A stretch of 64,000 nucleotides of DNA from Tangfeifania diversioriginum (GCF_900141875.1 NZ_FQZE01000022.1:1-64000), one strand, 5' to 3'; positions 8,866 to 17,610 are shown, counted from the first letter of the stretch. Numbers and translations are program-made. The notes: generated from the sequence alone by a model not told the origin.

Positions 8866-10284
8866 TTATTCACTTGTGAAAAAATTTGGTTTCACAATGA
8901 GCATCACCCATCCCAGGTAATTGGCTCCGGGCTCGAACAACTCCTGGTCCGAGGTATTTTTGTATCCAAACACCATCTGATTTTTAATGTCCGATATCGT
9001 GCCAAACGAAAAACCTGTTTTCAGCACGATATCCGGATTTATGCGTTGGGTGAAACCCAAATCGATGTAATTTCCCAGGCCGCCTTTCCAGTAAACCGTG
9101 TTTCCGTTGTTGTCGGTTTCAGTACCGGCAGGCAATCCGGTTGCTTCATCAATAAAAGTATGCGCAGGTACATTTGTTGTTAAAACCGGCGACCACCAGG
9201 TTACATCCAGTGCATTTTTTTTGCCGGGTTTAAAACTGAACCGCAGGTACGGATCAAAATATCCCCCGCCTTTTGTGCCGGTTTTGTAGCTGTCCTGCAT
9301 GATAAAATGGTTGACATTCCCTCCGTAATACGCAAATCGCGCGCTGTACAGCAAATCGAAACTGTGCCGGGTATTGGCATAATCATTTTCTGTATTGCTG
9401 AAATCGTGTCCTGAAATAACTTCGGCCCCGGCTGCCAGCTCCCAGTTTTTTTCAGGAGCACGCACCCCCAATTCGCCCGAAACCAGCCAGGCCGAAATAT
9501 TCCGGTAGTCACCGTTCGGGCCCTTTTTACTGTCGGTGCCGTGTTGGTAGTAGCCCGAAAGGGAGCCGAAAAATCCGGTGCCCTCATTGTTATAATCCAG
9601 AATCAGGCCATGCGTTCCGGTGGGGAAAAATTTGTCGATGTCAGGATAATCGCGCCCGGCAAGGCTAAAAAACAGTGAGGTTGAAAATATATTGTGATGT
9701 TTTTTTTTGAAATTGACGAAATTGATTGTCTTCAGTTTTTCGCCTGTCCAGGTTGTGTTATCAACATCTCCGATTAATGAGCCATCGTTATTGTAGGAAA
9801 GCCCCAAATCGATAAACCAGCCATTTTCATCGTCGTGCAATTTGTAAAGCAGTCCGTCGTAACTTAATCCGCTGGTCCACCAGTTCCGATACGAGAGAAT
9901 CCGCATATTGTTGTAATTCCACTCCTGGCGGCCAATTCGCAGGCTCGATTTTTCTTTCAATTTTAACTCCACCCAGGCCTCGTAAATTCCAAAAGTACCG
10001 GAATTACCCATTACCCCGGTTGGATTGTACCTGTCATCGGAGCCCCAAACCCGGGCATCCTGCAAAACCAGCCGGGTGGAATACTTGTCATTTTTATAAT
10101 TCAAATTCAAGCGTGAGCGTTGATCGAACGAAAAAACCGCATCAGACGTTGATTTTACCGGAACTTTATATCCCTGACTCAGTATGCTTCGGCTCCGGAA
10201 TTCACCGTCAACCGAGAACTGACCAACTACTTGCTGAACACTAATAAAACTTACAATCAAAAATAATAATCCGGATTTTCTCAT
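8866..10284 (-). CDS. alginate-export-type outer-membrane porin
   Basis: A 472-residue beta-barrel protein with a signal peptide (MRKSGLLFLIVSFISVQQVVGQ). Alternating aromatic beta-strand patterns and motifs such as SLRIGRQEW resemble the alginate export (AlgE-like) porin family. The C-terminus is not the classic single aromatic residue (ends NFFTSE). Despite the family name, such proteins in Bacteroidota are general porins of unknown substrate. Its position between thioredoxin reductase and OsmC is odd and suggests co-regulation with redox stress. Confidence 0.75.
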   Translation of the reverse strand: MRKSGLLFLIVSFISVQQVVGQFSVDGEFRSRSILSQGYKVPVKSTSDAVFSFDQRSRLNLNYKNDKYSTRLVLQDARVWGSDDRYNPTGVMGNSGTFGIYEAWVELKLKEKSSLRIGRQEWNYNNMRILSYRNWWTSGLSYDGLLYKLHDDENGWFIDLGLSYNNDGSLIGDVDNTTWTGEKLKTINFVNFKKKHHNIFSTSLFFSLAGRDYPDIDKFFPTGTHGLILDYNNEGTGFFGSLSGYYQHGTDSKKGPNGDYRNISAWLVSGELGVRAPEKNWELAAGAEVISGHDFSNTENDYANTRHSFDLLYSARFAYYGGNVNHFIMQDSYKTGTKGGGYFDPYLRFSFKPGKKNALDVTWWSPVLTTNVPAHTFIDEATGLPAGTETDNNGNTVYWKGGLGNYIDLGFTQRINPDIVLKTGFSFGTISDIKNQMVFGYKNTSDQELFEPGANYLGWVMLIVKPNFFTSE

Positions 10285-10319
10285 AAAATATAATACTTCT
10301 TCCTTCTACGAAAATTTTT

Positions 10320-11279
10320 TCAGGCTTCCTGTTCCAGGAGTTCTCCTGCTTTCACATGCTTTTCCGATAAATACCGCGCTGCGCTTAATGCGGCAATGGT
10401 TCCGTCGGCAACAGCCGTGGTCACCTGCCGGTATTTTTTCACAATACTGTCGCCGGCGGCAAATACACCGTCAATGTTTGTTTTCATGTCGGTATCCACC
10501 ACAATCTCATTTCTTTCGTTGAGTTTTACCAGTCCGTTCAAAGTTTCGGTATTGGGCTGATATCCTACAAAAATGAATGTGCCGTCGGTTTTAAGGCTGC
10601 TCATTTTACCGGTTGGAAGGTGTTCGATATCCACGCTTTCCAGTTTGCCATTTCCATAAAAACTACGCAATTCCGATTCCATTATGAAATTGATTTTCGG
10701 ATTTTTCTGTGCCTCCTCCACTGCATGTTTAAAAGCCTGAAAATGGTCGAACTGATGAACGATGGTCACTTTTGTGGCAAATTGAGTAAGTGCAACCGCT
10801 TCTTCGAGTGCCGAATTGCCGCCCCCAACAACCACAACTTCTTTTCCGGTGAAAAAATCACCATCGCAGGTAGCACAGTATGAAATTCCCGTTCCTTTAA
10901 ACTTATCTTCTCCCGGAATATTCAGCGAACGCGGCCTTCCGCCTGGTGTAAGAATCACCGAACGTGCCTTAAAACTGCGGCCATCCTCCAGCTCTACTTT
11001 TTTAATATCACCTTCCAGATCGTAACGGGCAATTTTAATATTCGATTTTATTTTACAGCCAAAACTTTTGGCCTGCTGTTTCATAGTATTGGCCAGCATG
11101 TAACCTTTTGTGGCCGGAACACCCGGATAGTTGGCAATTTCCTCGGTAAGCACCATTTGGCCGCCAACAGCACCTTCATTCAAAATCAGTGTTGTAAGTT
11201 TGGCGCGGGAAGAATAAATTCCGGCGGTTAATCCGGCTGCTCCAGCACCAATTATCATTACATCGTAGGTATCGTTCAT
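10320..11279 (-). CDS. trxB: thioredoxin-disulfide reductase
   Basis: A 319-residue flavoprotein that passes electrons from NADPH to thioredoxin. It shows the FAD-binding GAGAAG near the N-terminus, the redox pair CATC (in YCATCDGDFF), the NADPH-binding GGGNSALEEA and the second FAD motif FAAGDS. The ATG at 11279 was chosen because it gives the normal short lead-in MNDTYDVMIIGAG; an upstream extension adds nothing conserved. The start is only about 10 bases after a terminator-like hairpin, so expression probably depends on read-through from the genes upstream. Confidence 0.93.
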   Translation of the reverse strand: MNDTYDVMIIGAGAAGLTAGIYSSRAKLTTLILNEGAVGGQMVLTEEIANYPGVPATKGYMLANTMKQQAKSFGCKIKSNIKIARYDLEGDIKKVELEDGRSFKARSVILTPGGRPRSLNIPGEDKFKGTGISYCATCDGDFFTGKEVVVVGGGNSALEEAVALTQFATKVTIVHQFDHFQAFKHAVEEAQKNPKINFIMESELRSFYGNGKLESVDIEHLPTGKMSSLKTDGTFIFVGYQPNTETLNGLVKLNERNEIVVDTDMKTNIDGVFAAGDSIVKKYRQVTTAVADGTIAALSAARYLSEKHVKAGELLEQEA

Positions 11280-11287
11280 GGCATAAA

Positions 11288-11328
11288 AATTTAAAAAGGG
11301 CAACCCGGAAATTATCCGGGCAACCCTT
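11288..11328 (-). terminator. terminator-like hairpin just before trxB
   Basis: On the minus strand, AAGGG(TTG)CCCGGA - TAATT - TCCGGG(TTG)CCCTT is followed by TTTTTAAATTTTT. It lies between the thioredoxin-like gene (ends 11340) and the trxB ATG (11279). No -7 box fits between it and trxB. Confidence 0.7.
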
Positions 11329-11339
11329 AAGGTTTTGTG

Positions 11340-11696
11340 TTACACTTTTTCTGCAAACTGTTCGTCTAAAATGGAAGCAACCTGCTGCATGTTCTGAATG
11401 CTGCTTGTTGCATGTGCCACTTTACCATTTTTGTAATACATGGTGAACGGAAGTCCCATAAAACCATTGGTTTCCGGTGCATTGCGAATAATGGCAGCTT
11501 CGGGGTTATCGAATGCCATCACGGCAAATTTCACATCGTCCCTTTCATCTTCCAGTTCTTCCATTACATCGTAAACAGGCATACACATCGGGCCCATACG
11601 ACCACAGCATACCATTACATTTTCATTTTCCTGAATCATTTTTTCCAGCTCTGTGGCTGTTTCGATCTCGTGCAAATTTGTTTGTAACATTTTCAT
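11340..11696 (-). CDS. thioredoxin-fold protein with unusual cysteine cluster
   Basis: A 118-residue thioredoxin-like protein. The fold is suggested by KFAVMAFDNPEAA, the cis-proline segment GLPFTMYYKNG, and a C-terminal helix. The active-site position carries CCGRMGPMC (Cys30, Cys31, Cys38) instead of CxxC, so the disulfide geometry must differ. It is flanked by a NifX-like gene and trxB in the same direction, so the reductase could be its partner. Start at 11696 gives MKMLQTNL; the methionine two codons later is also possible. Confidence 0.7.
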   Translation of the reverse strand: MKMLQTNLHEIETATELEKMIQENENVMVCCGRMGPMCMPVYDVMEELEDERDDVKFAVMAFDNPEAAIIRNAPETNGFMGLPFTMYYKNGKVAHATSSIQNMQQVASILDEQFAEKV

Positions 11697-11741
11697 AACA
11701 AGTCTCTTTTAAAATTGTGAATAATTGATTTTCTATAACTT

Positions 11742-12086
11742 TTAATTTGTTATTTCGCCAATAATTTTTTCATCCGATTCGAGCTTTCCTTCCAGCCAGT
11801 CTTCCAACAAATTGCGGGGCGAGTTTAAAGGGATGCCAACAAACAGGTTCACTTTTTCGGCTGCAAAAAGGTTAATAATCTGTTTATTAACTCTGTAGGC
11901 AATCACATCGGTAATTCCCATTTCTTTGAGCCATGCAGGTAAATCTGATTGCCCAATAGCCGAAGGATAAACGGTTTCTTTCTTTTCCACCGCTTTTCCG
12001 TCAACTTCAAATATTTCGTAGTGCTGGCACTCGCCAAAATATTCGCTTAAACTTTCATTTGATACTGGTATGGCAACTCGTTTCAT
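11742..12086 (-). CDS. NifX/NifB-like (dinitrogenase FeMo-cofactor family) protein
   Basis: A 114-residue single-domain protein of the dinitrogenase iron-molybdenum cofactor family, beginning MKRVAIPVSNESLSEYFGEC and containing the late segment GITDVIAYRVNKQIINLF. No nitrogenase genes are nearby. Stand-alone members are common in anaerobes beside redox or iron-sulfur genes and probably bind metal or iron-sulfur species; the exact job is unknown. It is the first gene of the leftward redox operon, divergent from the Crp/Fnr regulator. Confidence 0.8.
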   Translation of the reverse strand: MKRVAIPVSNESLSEYFGECQHYEIFEVDGKAVEKKETVYPSAIGQSDLPAWLKEMGITDVIAYRVNKQIINLFAAEKVNLFVGIPLNSPRNLLEDWLEGKLESDEKIIGEITN

Positions 12087-12105
12087 TTGTTTAAAATTTC
12101 TGCTA

Positions 12106-12113
12106 CAAAAGTA
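12106..12113 (-). promoter_or_regulatory. -7 box of the redox operon
   Basis: Minus strand TACTTTTG, exact TAnnTTTG, 19 bases before the ATG of the NifX-like gene. The same ten bases TACTTTTGTA recur in the divergent regulator promoter. No clear -33 TTG is seen, which would fit activator dependence. Confidence 0.55.
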
Positions 12114-12190
12114 GAAACAGCCTTACAATCAGGAAAGAGAACGGGGCTATGATGCGAAAGCAGCAAAACTGTATTATTTCAGTTTTTTTC

Positions 12191-12204
12191 CTGTCACCAG
12201 ACAA
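12191..12204. promoter_or_regulatory. FNR-like operator candidate
   Basis: CTGTC-ACCA-GACAA: two five-base half sites separated by four bases, the spacing used by Crp/Fnr-family regulators, with four of five positions symmetric. It lies 16 bases upstream of the -7 box of the Crp/Fnr gene and within the divergent intergenic region. Confidence 0.4.
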
Positions 12205-12220
12205 TATTATTTGTTTTTGA

Positions 12221-12228
12221 TACTTTTG
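12221..12228 (+). promoter_or_regulatory. -7 box of the Crp/Fnr regulator gene
   Basis: Exact TAnnTTTG (TACTTTTG), 22 bases before the ATG at 12251. The expected -33 region coincides with the operator candidate at 12191-12204. Confidence 0.55.
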
Positions 12229-12250
12229 TACCGACTTCAGAAATATTGAA

Positions 12251-12940
12251 ATGAGCAACGAAAAATCGAAAAACCGTCAACAAAAAAAGGACTTTGAGGG
12301 GTTGATAAAACAGCTGCCCGACGCTTTGGAAGAGCTAACTAAAAGCAAGACTCAAATAACTTACCTCAAAGGCGAAACCATTTTTAAACAGGGCGCTTTT
12401 GCACCTTATGTTTTATACGTGGTGCGCGGACTGATAAAAGTGTATTTGCAAACAGGTTTTGAAAAACAGATAAACCTCAGTTTGGCCAAAACAGGCGATT
12501 TCCTTGCTTTTTCATCCATATTCGGCGAGAATATTCACACTTATTCAGCGCAGGCACAGAAAGATTCGGTGATTTGCATGATTGAAAAAGAGAGCCTCAA
12601 AACCATTCTGCTGCAGAACCCCGAATTTGCCCTGGAGGTTACCTCAAAAAACTACCGGAACGAACGGCATTTACTCGAGATAATTAAAAATATTTCGTAC
12701 AAGCAAATGCGTGGAAAACTGGCATCGGGGCTGCTTTACCTGTCGCATGAAGAATTCCTGAAAGAGGATGTTTTTCAGTACCTAACCCGGCAGGAAATTG
12801 CCGATTTTGCTTCCATTTCCACTGAAAGCGCCATCAAGTTCCTGAAGGAATTTGAAAAAGAAAAAATGATAATCCTGAAAGGACGGGGCATTGAAATAAC
12901 CGACCGCAAGAAACTGGAAACCGTAAGTAAAACGAGTTAA
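12251..12940 (+). CDS. Crp/Fnr family transcriptional regulator
   Basis: A 229-residue regulator with an N-terminal cyclic-nucleotide-type beta barrel (residues about 30-145, LKGETIFKQGAFAPYVLYVVRG) and a C-terminal winged helix (LTRQEIADFASISTESAIKFL, residues about 178-220). It has a single cysteine, so it cannot hold an FNR-type iron-sulfur cluster; the effector is unknown. Being divergent from the NifX/Trx/TrxR operon, it probably controls that operon and itself. Confidence 0.88.
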   Translation: MSNEKSKNRQQKKDFEGLIKQLPDALEELTKSKTQITYLKGETIFKQGAFAPYVLYVVRGLIKVYLQTGFEKQINLSLAKTGDFLAFSSIFGENIHTYSAQAQKDSVICMIEKESLKTILLQNPEFALEVTSKNYRNERHLLEIIKNISYKQMRGKLASGLLYLSHEEFLKEDVFQYLTRQEIADFASISTESAIKFLKEFEKEKMIILKGRGIEITDRKKLETVSKTS

Positions 12941-12946
12941 TAAATC

Positions 12947-13363
12947 ATGCATTTATCACATTCAATACGGGAAAACCTGATTTCGGAAGTTAGCTTTTCG
13001 GCCAGTCGCGGAGGCGGACCGGGCGGACAAAATGTAAATAAAGTAAGTACCAAAGTGGAGTTGCGGTTTCCGGTAAACGATTCTGAAACACTTACCGAAA
13101 CTCAAAAACAGCGGCTTCTTTCGAAACTGAAAAACCGGATAACAACTTCCGGCGAACTGGTGCTGACCTCCTCTGCCGAACGGACGCAGTGGCGGAACCG
13201 GGAGAAAGTGATGCAGAAATTTTTCGAGCTGATAGAGAAAGCACTGACTCCACCAAAAAAACGCATTAAAACCAGGCCAACCAAAGCCTCAAAGCTCAAA
13301 CGACTCGAGAACAAAAAGAAACAAGGCCAAAAGAAACAGTTGCGGAAACCACCGGAGAATTAA
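12947..13363 (+). CDS. arfB: alternative ribosome-rescue factor ArfB (YaeJ-type peptidyl-tRNA hydrolase)
   Basis: A 138-residue class-I release-factor-like protein with the catalytic GGQ motif (RGGGPGGQNVNK) and a lysine-rich C-terminal tail that in the family enters the empty mRNA channel of stalled ribosomes. It hydrolyses peptidyl-tRNA on nonstop ribosomes. It starts six bases after the Crp/Fnr stop and is probably co-transcribed with it. Confidence 0.92.
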   Translation: MHLSHSIRENLISEVSFSASRGGGPGGQNVNKVSTKVELRFPVNDSETLTETQKQRLLSKLKNRITTSGELVLTSSAERTQWRNREKVMQKFFELIEKALTPPKKRIKTRPTKASKLKRLENKKKQGQKKQLRKPPEN

Positions 13364-13402
13364 CGAAAATTTATTTCTTTGCCATTCAAAAGTAAAAAAG
13401 GA

Positions 13403-13921
13403 ATGCTGAACTTTTTGCGAAAATGTCGGAATAAAATCATTCAAATTATAGATTTCTTCTATTTTCCTTTTCTGCGTTTCATTCCGCAGGAAGTTTTCAG
13501 GTATGGCGCAACCGGCGGGGCAAATACAGCCATGGACATTTTTCTCTATTTTGTTTTTTACCGGTTTGTGCTGAACAAACAAATTGTTGATTTGGGTTTT
13601 GTTGCTATCAGCCCGCACATTGCAGCATTTCTGATTGTGTTCCCCATTACTTTTGCTTCCGGATTTTTGCTGGCCAAGTATATTACATTTACCGCATCTG
13701 AACTACGAGGACGCATTCAACTAATTCGTTACGGAGTCACAGTTGCCGGGGCAATTCTCCTAAACTATGTTTTTCTGAAATTTTTCGTAGAGTACGTTGG
13801 TCTGTACGCTACCCTTTCAAAAGTTTTCACAACTGTTATTGTGGTTGCATTCAGCTACGTATCGCAGCGCTATTTTTCGTTTCAAACAGCAAGTCTGGTG
13901 CTATCAAAAAAATCAGCCTGA
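13403..13921 (+). CDS. GtrA-like membrane protein
   Basis: A 172-residue protein with four hydrophobic segments, matching the GtrA/DPMS family by the leading FRYGATGGANTAMDIFLYF and late YVSQRYFSF. Family members help move lipid-linked sugars across the inner membrane. The ATG at 13403 is preferred over an upstream TTG. No glycosyltransferase is adjacent, so the linked sugar is unknown. Confidence 0.82.
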   Translation: MLNFLRKCRNKIIQIIDFFYFPFLRFIPQEVFRYGATGGANTAMDIFLYFVFYRFVLNKQIVDLGFVAISPHIAAFLIVFPITFASGFLLAKYITFTASELRGRIQLIRYGVTVAGAILLNYVFLKFFVEYVGLYATLSKVFTTVIVVAFSYVSQRYFSFQTASLVLSKKSA

Positions 13922-14015
13922 CAATTTATATTTTCAAATAATTATCAGAACTTTTCTTTGTTGGTGTGTTTTATTGTTGAATAACAAAAAAGATTATCTT
14001 TATTATTTATTGTAA

Positions 14016-14846
14016 ATGCAGCAACCAAGGTTAAAATATTACCCCACAATTTTGCAGGCCATCCACCTGTTAATTTTGTACCTTTTTATTCAAACAATTG
14101 TTGATTTCCCACTTGCTTTAATCGATTACTACAAGGGGACCGATTATTTATACCACCCCGTAAAAAAAGTAGTTCTGGGAGTTGGTTCCACACTTTTTAT
14201 CCTCATCTATGGTTTTCGTAAATCGGAAGTACCGTTTAAAAAAGTATTCCCGCTAAAATTTTTCAATCCGTTAATTTTAATTCCGCTGGTTCCTTTTTTT
14301 TGGGGCATCCAGAATTTAATTGAACAAGTGAACATTGCCATTGAAAAGGTTATTCCTGCTCCGGCCTGGTTTTGGGAACTTTTCACTAATATTTTTGAAA
14401 GCGATTTTGGCTGGTGGGGTGCTTTTATGAAAGTTGCCATTGTGGCGCCCATTGTGGAAGAGTCTATTTTCCGGGGCCTTATTTTCCAGGGGTTTCGGCG
14501 CAATTACAACAATTTCGTGTCGGTAGTAATGTCGGCCCTTTTGTTTTCGCTGTTTCATCTGAATCCCTGGCAAATGCCGGCTACCTTCGTTTTAGGCCTG
14601 CTACTTGGCTGGCTTGTCATACGTACACAAAGTTTAATTCTGGCCATAATTGCCCACTCTTTCAACAATTTAATTGTTTTGCTTACAGTAACCTACTGGC
14701 AGGAAATAAACACCCACGCCCTGTTTCTGATGGAGAAAAAAGAATCCATGCTGTTAAGTGTAGCAGTTGCCGGTTTGTCACTTATACTAATTTACTTTCT
14801 GAGCTTATGGCCCAAAAGAATCAGGCAAAAAAATCATTCACATTAA
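14016..14846 (+). CDS. CPBP family intramembrane metalloprotease
   Basis: A 276-residue polytopic membrane protein with the three CPBP (Rce1-like) motifs: EESIFRGLIFQGFR, FSLFHLNPWQ, and HSFNNL. The glutamates and histidines would bind zinc and cleave a membrane substrate that is not identifiable here. It stands 94 bases after the GtrA-like gene. Confidence 0.88.
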   Translation: MQQPRLKYYPTILQAIHLLILYLFIQTIVDFPLALIDYYKGTDYLYHPVKKVVLGVGSTLFILIYGFRKSEVPFKKVFPLKFFNPLILIPLVPFFWGIQNLIEQVNIAIEKVIPAPAWFWELFTNIFESDFGWWGAFMKVAIVAPIVEESIFRGLIFQGFRRNYNNFVSVVMSALLFSLFHLNPWQMPATFVLGLLLGWLVIRTQSLILAIIAHSFNNLIVLLTVTYWQEINTHALFLMEKKESMLLSVAVAGLSLILIYFLSLWPKRIRQKNHSH

Positions 14847-15030
14847 AAAAATTATTTCTGCATTTTCAGAAACTGAATTACAGTATTTTACCCCCAGCCT
14901 GAAGGATAAAGAAACATCACAAAACCGGCATACAGCTTAAATATCTTTAACATTTTATTGAACTTATTCTCACCAAGAATGTTTATCTTCACGAAAATTC
15001 AAATTAATAACACTAAAAATTTCATAAAAA

Positions 15031-15678
15031 ATGGAAGAAGAAAAAGTTACACAAATGCCACGCATTGGCGACATGGCTCCCGACTTTAAAGCCAACACAA
15101 CTTATGGTCCTATTCAGTTTTCAGAATACAATAAAGGAAGCTGGGTGATTTTATTTTCGCACCCTGCCGACTTTACTCCGGTTTGCACCACCGAAATGAG
15201 CGGATTTGCCGTGCGCCACAACGAATTCAAAGAACTGAATACCAAACTAATGGGATTAAGCATTGACAGTATTCACTCGCACGTAGCATGGGTGAACAAT
15301 GTGAAAAAGAATACCGGCGTTTTGTTCGATTTCCCGATTGTTGAAGATATTTCAATGAATGTATCTAAACTGTACGGAATGTTACAACCGAACGAAAGTG
15401 AAACAGCTGCGGTACGTGCCGTATTCTTTATTGATCCCGAAGGTAAAATCCGCCTTATGATGTACTACCCGCTTAACGTGGGCCGTAACATGGATGAAAT
15501 TATCAGGGTATTGAAAGCACTGCAAACATCCGATAAACACGGCGTTGCACTACCACTCGACTGGAAACCAGGCGATAAAGTAATTGTTCCTCCGCCAAAA
15601 ACTGTTGAGGCAATGGAAGAACGCGAAAAAAGCAGCTACGAAATGGTTGACTTTTACCTCGCTAAAAAAGATTTATAA
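15031..15678 (+). CDS. 1-Cys peroxiredoxin (Prx6 type)
   Basis: A 215-residue peroxiredoxin with the peroxidatic motif PVCTTE in the sequence HPADFTPVCTTE. That cysteine is the only one in the protein, so this is a 1-Cys enzyme that needs an external thiol, possibly one of the thioredoxins encoded at 8-12 kb. The long C-terminal extension (LPLDWKPGDKVIVPPP) is typical of the Prx6 group. It stands alone with its own terminator. Confidence 0.92.
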   Translation: MEEEKVTQMPRIGDMAPDFKANTTYGPIQFSEYNKGSWVILFSHPADFTPVCTTEMSGFAVRHNEFKELNTKLMGLSIDSIHSHVAWVNNVKKNTGVLFDFPIVEDISMNVSKLYGMLQPNESETAAVRAVFFIDPEGKIRLMMYYPLNVGRNMDEIIRVLKALQTSDKHGVALPLDWKPGDKVIVPPPKTVEAMEEREKSSYEMVDFYLAKKDL

Positions 15679-15697
15679 AATGACTTCACTCATTCAT

Positions 15698-15730
15698 AAA
15701 AAGGCTGTCTATTGCGGACAGCCTTTTTTA
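15698..15730 (+). terminator. intrinsic terminator after the peroxiredoxin
   Basis: Twelve-base-pair stem AAAAAGGCTGTC/GACAGCCTTTTT (15698-15709 with 15717-15728), followed by T residues. Confidence 0.85.
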
Positions 15731-15854
15731 TTGCTACAATTCCAAGCACTTTCAGTTTTCATCAAAACATAACTGTTTTTATTAAAAGAATTTTCAAAAC
15801 TCCGGAAATAAATGCATTTTTACTACCCATTTTCAAATCTAAATTCAACTTGTC

Positions 15855-16718
15855 ATGAAAAATATTTCATTTCTACTTATTTCGCTTCTCCTCTCAAATT
15901 TCGTTTTTGCCCAAACCGGGAAAGTGTTTGACAATCTTTCAATGGAAAGTGAAATACTTGACATGGAACGTAAATATGCTGTTTATCTCCCGCCGGGCTA
16001 CGGCATTTCGGAACGCAGTTACCCCGTGCTGTATTTGTTACATGGCGCCGGCGACGACCAGACCGGCTGGGTGCAGTTTGGCGAAGTACGCCATATTGCC
16101 GACAAAGCCATAAAAGAAGGCAAAGCCACTCCAATGGTAATTATTATGCCCGATGCCAACACCGGACAGCGTGGTTATACCAACGATGTGAACGGCAACT
16201 GGCGCTACGAAGATTTCTTTTTTGAAGAACTGATGCCGTTTGTGGAAGAAAAATACCGCATTAAAAGTGAAAAACGTTACCGTGCAGTTTCCGGGCTTTC
16301 AATGGGTGGCGGCGGCACTTTTTATTATGCCCTGCACCGTCCCGATCTGTTTTCGTCAGCCTGTCCGCTGAGCGCTTCAACCGGCCCACGGACCCGCGAC
16401 GATGTGGAAAATTATATGGGCCGGCGAGGAATGCCCGGTGCCAGCGAAGAGCAAAAGAATGAATGGTTTGAAAAATACAACGTTTTGGAACTGCTGAAAA
16501 ATATTCCCGACGAGCAAAAAAGAGCCGTTCGCTGGTACATCGATTGCGGCGACGACGACTTTCTTTTTGAGGGCAATTCGCTGGTGCACATCGAAATGCG
16601 TAAAAAAGAAATTCCCCACGAATTCCGCATTCGTGATGGCGGCCACACCTGGACCTACTGGCGCGAATCGCTACCCCAAGTGCTCCGGTTTGTTTCCGAG
16701 GCATTTCATCAGCATTAA
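15855..16718 (+). CDS. secreted esterase, alpha/beta hydrolase fold
   Basis: A 287-residue exported esterase of the esterase-D/feruloyl-esterase type. It starts with a signal peptide (MKNISFLLISLLLSNFVFAQ). The catalytic triad is visible as Ser in GLSMGGGG, Asp in CGDDDFLFE and His in DGGHTW; the oxyanion region is LLHGAGDD. Natural substrates could be acetyl or feruloyl groups on plant polysaccharides, but no polysaccharide locus is nearby. Confidence 0.88.
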   Translation: MKNISFLLISLLLSNFVFAQTGKVFDNLSMESEILDMERKYAVYLPPGYGISERSYPVLYLLHGAGDDQTGWVQFGEVRHIADKAIKEGKATPMVIIMPDANTGQRGYTNDVNGNWRYEDFFFEELMPFVEEKYRIKSEKRYRAVSGLSMGGGGTFYYALHRPDLFSSACPLSASTGPRTRDDVENYMGRRGMPGASEEQKNEWFEKYNVLELLKNIPDEQKRAVRWYIDCGDDDFLFEGNSLVHIEMRKKEIPHEFRIRDGGHTWTYWRESLPQVLRFVSEAFHQH

Positions 16719-16740
16719 TAATTTGCAAATAGTTGTTTCT

Positions 16741-17604
16741 ATGAAATTCAAAATATTTTTCATCCCGCTGTTTTTGATATTTGCTGCATGCAATTCAGCA
16801 CAGAATAGTAATGAAAAGGAATTGCCAGTTATTTACCAGCAACAGGATAAAGAAATTCTGGAACAAGCGCTGGAGATGTTTGCCGAAGACAGGGAATCCC
16901 CTACTTCGCTGCTCATGGTAAAAACCGGCACTTTTTTTCTGGGAACACCTTACGTAGCCAACACGCTTGAAACATCTCCTGAACAGTTGGTTGTCAATTT
17001 GCGTGAAATGGACTGCACCACTTTTGCCGAGAACTGCCTCGCCATTTCAAAAACCGTCCAAAGCGGAAAACACTCTTTTGAGCAATTCACAAAAGAACTT
17101 AAAAAAATTCGTTACCGTAATGGAGAAATTGATGGTTACCCATCACGGTTGCACTATTTCAGCGACTGGATTTTCGATAACCAGCAAAAACGGCTGGTCA
17201 ATGCTATTTCAAAAGAAATTGCAGCAACTCCTTACAGCAAAGAAATCAATTTCATGAGCACGCATCCTGAGAGTTATCCGATGCTGAAAGACAGTAGCCA
17301 ACTGGTTGAAATTATCGCAGAACAGGAAAAAAATATCAACTCGAGAAACCTTTTTCACATACCCGAAACCCAAATTTCGGAAGTGGAAGACCAACTGATG
17401 GATGGCGACATTGTGGGAATTACCACCAACATCGACGGGCTCGATATTTCGCATGTTGGAATTTTGGTACGCAAAGCAGGTCGCATTCACCTGATGCACG
17501 CTTCGTCGCTGGCCGAAAAGGTGGTTGTTTCTGAAGGAACGCTGGAAGATTACCTGCTGGGAAGTAAATCGGCCAACGGAATTATGGTGGCACGTCCCAG
17601 GTAA
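16741..17604 (+). CDS. DUF1460 lipoprotein (putative NlpC/P60-like amidase)
   Basis: A 287-residue lipoprotein with a lipobox signal (FLIFAAC, Cys17) and the DUF1460 core GTPYVANTLE...REMDCTTFAENC. The cysteine of DCTTF and the histidine of ISHVGILV are the likely catalytic pair. Family members are thought to cleave cell-wall peptides. The ATG at 16741 was chosen for its lipoprotein signal. It lies 22 bases after the esterase, so both may be in one unit. Confidence 0.85.
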   Translation: MKFKIFFIPLFLIFAACNSAQNSNEKELPVIYQQQDKEILEQALEMFAEDRESPTSLLMVKTGTFFLGTPYVANTLETSPEQLVVNLREMDCTTFAENCLAISKTVQSGKHSFEQFTKELKKIRYRNGEIDGYPSRLHYFSDWIFDNQQKRLVNAISKEIAATPYSKEINFMSTHPESYPMLKDSSQLVEIIAEQEKNINSRNLFHIPETQISEVEDQLMDGDIVGITTNIDGLDISHVGILVRKAGRIHLMHASSLAEKVVVSEGTLEDYLLGSKSANGIMVARPR

Positions 17605-17610
17605 AGACTG

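Noticed and set aside
16261-16728. Long open frame opposite the esterase gene.
   Set aside because: Lies wholly antisense to a gene with clear signal peptide and catalytic triad; arginine-rich composition typical of a shadow frame.
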